A stretch of 5,048 bases of DNA, from contig JAGYMR010000214.1 of NCBI GenBank assembly GCA_018400515.1, positions 1-5,048 on the forward strand, read 5' to 3'. The notes beneath the pieces were generated by a model. That model did not search any database. It saw nothing but the letters and a program-made list of their open reading frames with translations, and was not told the origin of the DNA. The position numbers and the translations under genes were made by a program. Every line of letters starts with the position of its first letter. Position 1 is the stretch's first letter. Of the stretch, positions 1-5,048 are shown piece by piece. Source of the DNA: Tangfeifania sp. Lineage in GTDB: Bacteria > Bacteroidota > Bacteroidia > Bacteroidales > Prolixibacteraceae.

Positions 1-121
1 TGCATCATGCTCGTTTCATTTTTTGTTTCGTTTCCTTTAAGACGTAAATTTTTTCTAGTAGTTACAATAACATAGAACTTTTTTTAAGAAACTACTTTTA
101 ATTGCCTTGTTATTGGTATTA

Positions 122-153
122 CAAATATATAAAAAATTTTTGGTACCATGCAA
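122..153 (-). promoter_or_regulatory. candidate leftward Bacteroidota-type promoter
   Basis: Read on the minus strand, TTG (153-151) is followed after 21 bases by TATATTTG (129-122). This is an exact match to the Bacteroidota primary sigma-factor pattern TTG at -33 and TAnnTTTG at -7, with a spacer in the usual range. Transcription would start near 115 and run off the left edge. A minus-strand ATG-ATG lies at 8-3, so the first codons of a divergent gene may sit there, but only 8 bases are visible and this cannot be confirmed. The -33 element falls in the loop of the inverted repeat at 143-163, which suggests a regulated promoter. The match is real; its function is inferred. Confidence 0.35.
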
Positions 154-171
154 CACATGGTACTATGTTTT
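140..171 (+). promoter_or_regulatory. weaker rightward promoter candidate for the receptor operon
   Basis: TTG at 140-142 and TATGTTTT at 164-171 are separated by exactly 21 bases. The second element differs from TAnnTTTG only in its last base. The spacer is precisely the inverted repeat 143-163, so a protein bound there would sit between the two promoter elements. If used, it would leave a leader of about 360 nt before the receptor start at 540. None of the other TTTG-containing sites between here and 540 that I checked has both a good -7 element and a correctly spaced TTG. The imperfect -7 element and the long leader keep this tentative. Confidence 0.2.
143..163. repeat. perfect 8-bp inverted repeat, probable operator
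   Basis: GTACCATG (143-150) and CATGGTAC (156-163) are perfect reverse complements around the 5-base spacer CAACA. The same stretch also contains a direct repeat, TGGTACCATG (141-150) and TGGTACTATG (158-167), offset by 17 bp. A further TTGGTA half-site lies at 113-118. The repeat overlaps the -33 element of the leftward promoter candidate and fills the spacer of the rightward one, a position typical of a dimeric repressor site. A weak intrinsic terminator is the alternative: a T-run follows a few bases later at 168-172, but the stem has only four GC pairs and no gene end is visible to its left. The symmetry is certain; the operator role is inferred, and I cannot name the regulator family. 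Confidence 0.5.
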
Positions 172-189
172 TAATAAAAAAATGTTTGG

Positions 190-220
190 ATTGTTGAAAT
201 CGTATGGAAAATTGTTGAAA
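190..220. repeat. two identical 10-mers with a 21-bp period
   Basis: ATTGTTGAAA occurs exactly at 190-199 and again at 211-220, so the copies lie on the same face of the helix, two turns apart. A partial third match, ATTGAAAA, follows at 235-242. Direct repeats in helical phase are the usual binding arrangement for AraC-type and response-regulator activators, including the hybrid two-component regulators common in Bacteroidota. The region is AT-rich, so chance recurrence is possible. Confidence 0.35.
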
Positions 221-502
221 ACCCGTTGATAAAGATTGAAAACTCTTTTTGATAAATTTTGGATGAAAATGCCGTTAATGAGAACTTTCAGGCCTTTAAG
301 GTTGTTTTCTTTTTACAATATTGGGGAACCGGGGGGCTTTTCCAAACCATTCTGGAAGCTGCGTGGGCCTGCAGTTTTGTTTCCTGAACCCAAAAAATTC
401 TGAAAAAATTAATTTTATTTTAATAACAGAATATTTTAAAAAATTTTTCTTTGCTGCTGAAATTTCCGCTCAGGAGTTATGCGAACGAAAAGATTACATA
501 CG

Positions 503-525
503 ATTCATTTTATTCATTATTCATT
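503..525. repeat. three ATTCATT copies just upstream of the receptor start
   Basis: ATTCATT occurs at 503-509, 512-518 and 519-525, the last two in tandem. The stretch ends 14 bases before the receptor ATG. It may be simple low-complexity leader sequence. It places an unstructured, purine-poor, U-rich segment just upstream of the start, with no Shine-Dalgarno site between 503 and 540. Confidence 0.4.
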
Positions 526-539
526 CAAATCCAATTTTT

Positions 540-3110
540 ATGAAAAAAACAATCTTGTTTACAGCACTCATGGGGGTGCTTGTTTTGTTCTCTAATTTTT
601 CTGTTGCACAGGGGACCATTACAGGAAAAGTACTGGATGGCAGTTCCGGGGAGCCCCTGGTCGGAGCAACCGTTGTTCTGGAGGGGACCACAACAGGGAT
701 ACCAACCAATCTGGACGGGACCTTTTCGCTTGAAATTCCTGCGGGGGAGAACAGCATTGTGTTCTCTTACATTGGTTACATTTCAAAAACCAAACAGGTA
801 AGTGTACAGCGGAATGAAACCCTCGATATGGGAACAGTCGAGCTTGAGTCAAGCACGATCGGACTTCAGGAGATCATGGTCACTTCCTCCTTTGCCAGGG
901 ACCGGGAGACACCGGTTTCCATTTCAACGGTCAGTCCCGAACTGATTGAGGAAAAGCTGGGAACTCAGGAATTTCCGGAGATTTTCAAGACCACGCCCTC
1001 GATTTATGCTACAAAGGATAACGGGGGCTACGGGGATGCCCGTATTACCCTGCGTGGTTTTGACACCTACAATGTAGGGGTTCTTGTAAACGGGATCCCG
1101 GTAAACGATATGGAAAATTCCCGTGTGTACTGGTCGAACTGGGCCGGACTGTCGGATGTGACACAGGTGGCTCAGATTCAGCGGGGTCTGGGTGCTTCCA
1201 AACTGGGACTCTCCTCTGTCGGAGGGACCATCAACATCCTTACGAAATCGACCGATGTTGAAAAGGGTGGCAGTGTTTACACCGCCATGGGAAATTCCGG
1301 CTACCGGAAACAAGCCTTTACCATATCCACGGGATTGATGGATAACGGGTGGGCTGTTACCCTCTCAGGATCACATACCTACGGGGACGGCTATATCCGG
1401 GGAACCAGTTTCAATGCCTACAGCTATTTTGCCAATGTTTCCAAAAGGATCAGCAGCCGGCAACGGATCACCTTTACCGTGTTTGGTTCTCCGCAGACCC
1501 ATAACCAACGAAGCAACTGGCATACCATTGAGTATTACAGGGACCATAAGGACGGGACCCGTGCCAATGCCGGGTTTGGTTTCAGGGAAGGAGAAGTTTA
1601 CGGCGGGGCCTATGGCTATAATTTCTATCATAAACCGCAGGCATCGTTAAACCATTACTGGAACATCGATGATAATACCCTTTGGACCAATGTGCTTTAT
1701 GCCTCCATTGGCCGGGGAGGTGGCCGCCGGGTGGACGGCCCCGAAGAGTCATGGTTAACCATCGATTACAATACCGGCCTGGATGATCCCGATATAAAAA
1801 GAACCCCCCAGGGGTTTCTCGATTTTGAAGCGGTGGCTGCTGCCAATAAAGCGTCGCTCGAAGGCTCGCAGGCCATCATCAGTGCTTCGGTAAATTCCCA
1901 TAACTGGTACGGGCTCCTTTCAACCCTGACGGCTAAACGACTGGGAATTGACTGGACCCTTGGATTTGACGGAAGGTATTACAAAGGATTCCATACCACC
2001 GAAGTCATGGACCTCCTGGGTGGTGAATTCTTCATGGGGAACCTGGAAGGAGACAATGTGAATCAGCCGAAGGATGTGAAAATGAAAGAGGGGGATAAAT
2101 TCAGTTATAATAATCCGGGAGAAGTGGTCTGGAGCGGGATCTTTATCCAGGGAGAATATGTGGCCGATCAATTCTCCGGATTCCTCTCCACCGCGCTTTC
2201 CAATAAAAGTTACCGGCGGACCGACTATTTTCAGTATTACCCTGAAAATCAAAGAACCCATTGGCAGAATTTTTTCCCCTGGAATGTTAAGGGCGGCGTT
2301 AACTATAACCTGACATCCAAACATAATGTCTATTTCAATTCGGGCTACATTAAAAGAGAGCCGGTCTTTACAAACGTATTCCTGAATTATACCAATGAAG
2401 TGAATGAAAAGGTAAAATACGAAACGGTCATTACCGCAGAGGCCGGTTATGGTTTTACCTCTAAAAGGTTTCGGGCCAAGGTGAATTATTACTGGACCAA
2501 CTGGCTCGACAAAGCCCTGGTACGAAGTTTCGGGCAGGCCGGGACCGCCAACATCCCCGGGATTAATGCCCTGCACCAGGGACTGGAAGCGGAGGCCACG
2601 TATAAACCCACACCACGTGTCACCCTCAAAGGGATGCTCTCCGTGGGCGACTGGATCTGGCAGGACGATGTTAATTTTACCCTGTATGATGAAGATCAGA
2701 ATGTAGTGGGAACCTATAACGCCTATATCGGAGGGGTTCATGTTGGGAATGCCGCGCAAACCACTGCCTCCCTCACCGCTGAATATGAAGTCTTTCCGGG
2801 CCTCGAACTGGGAGCCGATTATATTTACCTTGCCAAGAATTTTGCCGATTTTAATCCGATTAACCGCACAAATCCCGAGGATAAAGTGGACTCCTGGCAA
2901 TTGCCCAATGTGGGTCTGGTAGATTTAAATATGAATTACGATTTTGACATTGCCGGCCTGGAGGCTTCTATCTACGGGAAGGTGAATAACCTTTTCAATA
3001 CCGAATACATTTCTGATGCCACCGATGGGGCCACGCACGATGAAGAAACGGCACTCGTCTTCTTTGGTTTCGGAACAACATGGTCAACAGGTCTGAAAGT
3101 CAGATTTTAA
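540..3110 (+). CDS. TonB-dependent outer-membrane receptor with carboxypeptidase-D-like N-terminal domain
   Basis: An 856-residue outer-membrane importer, expected to take up a ligand using energy from inner-membrane TonB-ExbB-ExbD. Residues 1-23 are a signal peptide (Lys2-Lys3, hydrophobic core, S-V-A before the likely cut). Residues about 26-105 form the carboxypeptidase-regulatory-like beta domain (GKVLDGSSGEPLVGATV, then the S-Y-I-G-Y strand). LQEIMVTS at 109-116 is TonB-box-like. The plug spans about 112-236, with ITLRGF, VLVNGIPVND and the closing GGTINILTK. The rest is the beta barrel, with NNLFNTEY at 816-823 and a terminal Phe for BAM recognition. There is no cysteine. The plug ending and the length (SusC proteins are usually about 1000 residues) argue for a classical receptor and against SusC/RagA. 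The ATG at 540 is chosen because the signal peptide begins there; the upstream sequence is A/T-rich without a Shine-Dalgarno site, normal for this phylum. The substrate is unknown. The next gene encodes a lipoprotein, probably co-transcribed. Confidence 0.95.
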   Translation: MKKTILFTALMGVLVLFSNFSVAQGTITGKVLDGSSGEPLVGATVVLEGTTTGIPTNLDGTFSLEIPAGENSIVFSYIGYISKTKQVSVQRNETLDMGTVELESSTIGLQEIMVTSSFARDRETPVSISTVSPELIEEKLGTQEFPEIFKTTPSIYATKDNGGYGDARITLRGFDTYNVGVLVNGIPVNDMENSRVYWSNWAGLSDVTQVAQIQRGLGASKLGLSSVGGTINILTKSTDVEKGGSVYTAMGNSGYRKQAFTISTGLMDNGWAVTLSGSHTYGDGYIRGTSFNAYSYFANVSKRISSRQRITFTVFGSPQTHNQRSNWHTIEYYRDHKDGTRANAGFGFREGEVYGGAYGYNFYHKPQASLNHYWNIDDNTLWTNVLYASIGRGGGRRVDGPEESWLTIDYNTGLDDPDIKRTPQGFLDFEAVAAANKASLEGSQAIISASVNSHNWYGLLSTLTAKRLGIDWTLGFDGRYYKGFHTTEVMDLLGGEFFMGNLEGDNVNQPKDVKMKEGDKFSYNNPGEVVWSGIFIQGEYVADQFSGFLSTALSNKSYRRTDYFQYYPENQRTHWQNFFPWNVKGGVNYNLTSKHNVYFNSGYIKREPVFTNVFLNYTNEVNEKVKYETVITAEAGYGFTSKRFRAKVNYYWTNWLDKALVRSFGQAGTANIPGINALHQGLEAEATYKPTPRVTLKGMLSVGDWIWQDDVNFTLYDEDQNVVGTYNAYIGGVHVGNAAQTTASLTAEYEVFPGLELGADYIYLAKNFADFNPINRTNPEDKVDSWQLPNVGLVDLNMNYDFDIAGLEASIYGKVNNLFNTEYISDATDGATHDEETALVFFGFGTTWSTGLKVRF

Positions 3111-3236
3111 TATCGATAAAAGCATTAACGGATTATGAAACGGACATGGGAAAAATGATCACAAATGAGGATAATTCACTTCCATGTTAGTTCCATGAGC
3201 TACCGCAAAAAATTAAAAATATAAACGAAAAGAACA
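3111..3236 (+). other. intergenic gap inside a probable operon
   Basis: This 126-base spacer separates the receptor and lipoprotein genes. It has no GC-rich hairpin with a T-run and no TAnnTTTG element, so read-through from the receptor gene is the simplest reading. It contains the palindrome TATCGATA (3111-3118) directly after the stop and a direct repeat TTCCATG at 3180-3186 and 3191-3197 with an 11-bp period. The last 40 bases are A-rich, as is usual before Bacteroidota start codons. A 14-codon ORF (3146-3190) is too short to support. Confidence 0.5.
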
Positions 3237-5006
3237 ATGAGAAAATTAACAGCATATATTATAAGTCTTGGCTTGTTGGTTGCTGCCTGTAATCCAATGG
3301 AAGACATCTACACGGAGCTGGATAAAAAAGAGACCCCTTATGTGGAAAAGGTGGAGCTGACACTTTCAGATGCCGATTATGAATCGATGGACGGGGATGT
3401 CGCCACCAACTATTTTTTCTCCGCGGATGAGCCTGCAAATGACTATATCCCTGAATTCCTGGAGGAAAAATATCCGGGACTGGAGTATGGGTCTGCTGCA
3501 TTGGTGACCTATCATTACAGTGAGGGGTATCCCGACCTTTCTGCCTATACCAATGCGGGCTATTACAGCCTTTCGGACGACGATTATGCCATGGTTGGCC
3601 CGGTGGTGGAAGAGGCCGGGTACTTTTCGCCCAAAAATCCCGCCGGGGAATTCATTCCGTCCATCTTGAATGCCTCCGTTTCCGGTGCCGAAGAGGGAGA
3701 TATGTACATTGTTTCCTATATGTATTCTGACATTGAACCGGAGGTTACCACTTCTGGCGGAAAGGTGGTTTTTGAATATGAATTTGACGGAAACCTCGGC
3801 CCCTTTACCACCGTGGATGTTTTGGGCCCTCAGGACTGGTATTACAATGAATACGGGGGGACAGGTTATGCAAATATGTCGGGGTTTTCCGGCGGTGCCG
3901 TGCCTAACGAAGACTGGCTTATATCCCCGGAAATTGACCTTTCGGGAATAACCGATGGCCGGATGATTGTTAACCAGGCAGTAAATTATCTGGGCGGTGA
4001 CTGGGATCAGGTCTCCATTCTGATTGCAGCCGATTATGACGGTTCCGATGTTTCTGCTGCCTCGTGGACGGAAATCGAACCGGTCACCAAACCTTCCGGC
4101 AGTAGCTGGGACTTTGTGGAGTCGGAAGATATGGATATTTCTGCCTTTGACGGGGAAACCATCCATGTAGCTTTTAAGTACCTTTCATCTTCCGACAATG
4201 CCGCTACCTGGGAAGTTAATAAACTGACGGTAAAGGGAACGGAGATGACGACTAAATCAGGAATTATCGCCGAACCGGTGGAAATGGAGGAGCTTTACAC
4301 CTACGATAGTGGCTGGGAAAAAACCGAAGGAGCCTATTATGTGAAAGCGATCGATTACGATGAAATGGGATCTCCGGGAGCTTACAACAATTTTTCCGAC
4401 TCCGATGATCCGGACAATTACCTGCCCCAATTGTTAAGCCGGAAATTTTCTTATGCCCAGGAGGGCGATGTGATGGTGGTGGTTTATAATTATTACAGCG
4501 GCGGGGTGAGCACCCGGGCCGATGAATACCATTTTACCGAAGGGAACTGGACCAAATACGATCCCGTGGTGGAAAAAACCGAACAGTACATACTCACCCA
4601 ATACGACGGGTGGGTGTTTGATCCAACCGTCATGTTTTCCATGACCTCCCCGGATTATCAGATCATTGTTGACTGGGTCGAAGCCAGCAAAGGGGAAGAT
4701 TACCTTGATAGTTACGGTACCCAGGAATTTTATTATGGTGCCGGGTCTTATTACAACAATTTCGATATCCGTGAAGGGAACTGGGACTCCAGCTTCAATT
4801 CGTGGCAGGATGCGGTAAAAGAGGCCATCGGGGAGATTCTGCTTCCTGAGAAGTTCCCGGATGCGGTAACCACTGTGAGCGGAATTGCAGTGAAATACGA
4901 GGTGACCTTTGCCACCTATGACGGCGTTGATGGGGAGCATACATGGGTCTTCCAGTGCACTTCGTCTGCTCCGGACCCCGAATTTGAGTTCTTGAGAGAA
5001 AAATAA
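3237..5006 (+). CDS. outer-membrane lipoprotein with four DY-type repeats and an inserted choice-of-anchor-J-like domain
   Basis: A 589-residue lipoprotein with signal sequence 1-17 and lipobox VAAC, giving lipidated Cys18. The following NPMEDIYTELD is acidic close to the cysteine, as in Bacteroidota lipoproteins exported to the cell surface. Residues about 41-94, 112-163 and 369-420 are three copies of a module: DY (47, 116, 373), Phe-Ser (61, 130, 386), I/L-Pro (71, 140, 396), a G-D/S turn (85, 154, 410) and V-x-Y-x-Y. The spacing is nearly constant. A divergent fourth copy with an insertion covers about 468-562 (DY 473, YNNF 506-509, LLPEKFPDA 535-543). Residues about 178-336 resemble a choice-of-anchor-J/cleaved-adhesin beta-sandwich, with FDGNLGPF, ending NEDWLISPEIDLSG and the late W-E-V-N-K strand. 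No catalytic motif is recognised. It probably binds ligand for, or otherwise partners, the receptor encoded upstream. It is not SusD-like: there is no tetratricopeptide-type helical pattern. The ATG at 3237 is supported by the signal sequence. The domain name rests on recognition without a profile search. Confidence 0.9.
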   Translation: MRKLTAYIISLGLLVAACNPMEDIYTELDKKETPYVEKVELTLSDADYESMDGDVATNYFFSADEPANDYIPEFLEEKYPGLEYGSAALVTYHYSEGYPDLSAYTNAGYYSLSDDDYAMVGPVVEEAGYFSPKNPAGEFIPSILNASVSGAEEGDMYIVSYMYSDIEPEVTTSGGKVVFEYEFDGNLGPFTTVDVLGPQDWYYNEYGGTGYANMSGFSGGAVPNEDWLISPEIDLSGITDGRMIVNQAVNYLGGDWDQVSILIAADYDGSDVSAASWTEIEPVTKPSGSSWDFVESEDMDISAFDGETIHVAFKYLSSSDNAATWEVNKLTVKGTEMTTKSGIIAEPVEMEELYTYDSGWEKTEGAYYVKAIDYDEMGSPGAYNNFSDSDDPDNYLPQLLSRKFSYAQEGDVMVVVYNYYSGGVSTRADEYHFTEGNWTKYDPVVEKTEQYILTQYDGWVFDPTVMFSMTSPDYQIIVDWVEASKGEDYLDSYGTQEFYYGAGSYYNNFDIREGNWDSSFNSWQDAVKEAIGEILLPEKFPDAVTTVSGIAVKYEVTFATYDGVDGEHTWVFQCTSSAPDPEFEFLREK

Positions 5007-5048
5007 AAGAAACAGAACTTAACACAGAAATTGCGGTAGAAGAAAAAC
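5007..5048 (+). other. A-rich downstream edge, no terminator
   Basis: After the lipoprotein stop codon the remaining 42 bases are A-rich, with no hairpin and no ATG. They look like the leader of a further gene in the same direction rather than the end of the operon, but the window stops before any start codon. Confidence 0.3.

Larger units (their letters stand above)
172..539 (+). other. long AT-rich 5' region with a GC-rich structured island
   Basis: No convincing gene is present. The reading frame of the receptor stays open upstream to a TTG at 321, but those 73 codons are rich in Phe, Ile, Lys and Asn, resemble no protein I recognise, and would bury the signal peptide. They are treated as non-coding. 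Within the stretch, 323-374 has 33 G or C in 52 bases, whereas 391-460 has only 10 in 70. Possible RNA pairings are 321-329 with 379-387 (nine pairs, three of them G-U), 356-362 with 371-377, and a competing 339-344 with 353-358. A short inverted repeat ATTCTG/CAGAAT lies at 397-402 and 427-432. No cobalamin, TPP or other riboswitch signature that I know is visible. Confidence 0.5.

Noticed and set aside
1..75. Tail of a rightward gene in frame 1 ending at the TAG near 73-75
   Set aside because: The 24 codons are hydrophobic and AT-driven with no recognisable protein; there is no terminator after it, and the strong minus-strand promoter candidate points the other way.
143..172. Intrinsic terminator of a gene to the left
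   Set aside because: The hairpin stem is short with only four GC pairs, the T-run is interrupted and offset, and no convincing coding end is visible in 1-140. Its overlap with promoter elements fits an operator better.
321..480. Cobalamin riboswitch upstream of the TonB-dependent receptor
   Set aside because: Such elements are common before TonB receptor genes, so the leader was read for the conserved B12-box-type core. No matching core was seen; the receptor also has no feature tying it to cobalamin.
321..539. N-terminal extension of the receptor by 73 residues from a TTG start at 321
   Set aside because: The extension is Phe/Ile/Lys-rich, comes from AT-rich leader sequence and would place the clear signal peptide in the interior of the protein. 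The ATG at 540 gives a normal exported receptor.
1920..2900. 326-codon open frame on the minus strand
   Set aside because: It lies wholly inside the receptor barrel region, antisense to a well-supported protein. Its translation is of low-complexity Gly/Ile/His/Pro type with no recognisable domain; it is a mirror of the codon pattern on the plus strand.
3366..4166. 266-codon open frame on the minus strand
   Set aside because: It is antisense to the first half of the lipoprotein gene, with Gly/Ile/His-rich composition and no signal or domain; a shadow of the real gene.
4434..4940. 168-codon open frame on the minus strand
   Set aside because: It is antisense to the C-terminal repeats of the lipoprotein. 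The run of histidines mirrors the GTG/ATG-type codons of the real frame; no independent support.
1..5048. CRISPR array, tRNA, rRNA, insertion sequence or phage element
   Set aside because: No regularly spaced long repeats, no tRNA-like cloverleaf, no transposase or terminal inverted repeats were seen; the two genes look like ordinary chromosomal Bacteroidota genes.

Overview
The window reads as chromosomal DNA of a member of the Bacteroidota, probably a free-living or environmental Bacteroidales/Marinilabiliales-like organism, although the genus cannot be fixed from the sequence. The evidence is as follows. There is a large TonB-dependent outer-membrane receptor with the N-terminal carboxypeptidase-D-like domain typical of this phylum. 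It is followed by a lipoprotein of a Bacteroidota-type architecture. The start codons have A/T-rich upstream sequences instead of Shine-Dalgarno sites. One non-coding element matches the Bacteroidota promoter form TTG-N(19-21)-TAnnTTTG. Coding DNA has roughly balanced GC and the upstream region is strongly AT-rich.

Layout. Positions 1-539 are a long non-coding region. Its left part holds a perfect 8-bp inverted repeat (143-163), a good leftward promoter candidate (122-153) and a weaker rightward one (140-171), suggesting a shared control region with a divergent gene just outside the left edge. Two identical 10-mers spaced by 21 bp follow (190-220). Next come a GC-rich, foldable island inside the leader (321-391) and three ATTCATT copies just before the first gene (503-525). 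Positions 540-3110 encode an 856-residue TonB-dependent receptor. After a 126-bp gap with no visible terminator or promoter, 3237-5006 encodes a 589-residue lipoprotein. The last 42 bases are an A-rich stretch with no terminator, so the transcript may continue to the right.

How the genes probably work together. The receptor has a signal peptide, a carboxypeptidase-regulatory-like domain, a TonB-box-like stretch, a plug and a barrel ending in Phe. It should form a TonB-energised outer-membrane importer. The lipoprotein should be anchored on the same membrane, probably facing outward, and could capture ligand for the receptor. The arrangement resembles SusC/SusD, but neither partner has the hallmarks of those families. 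The receptor is shorter and of the classical TonB type. The lipoprotein is not SusD-like: it has four copies of a DY...IP...EGD...VxYxY repeat with a choice-of-anchor-J-like domain between copies 2 and 3. The ligand cannot be deduced. The most interesting points are the repeat architecture of the lipoprotein, the non-Sus receptor/lipoprotein pairing, and the organised control region upstream.
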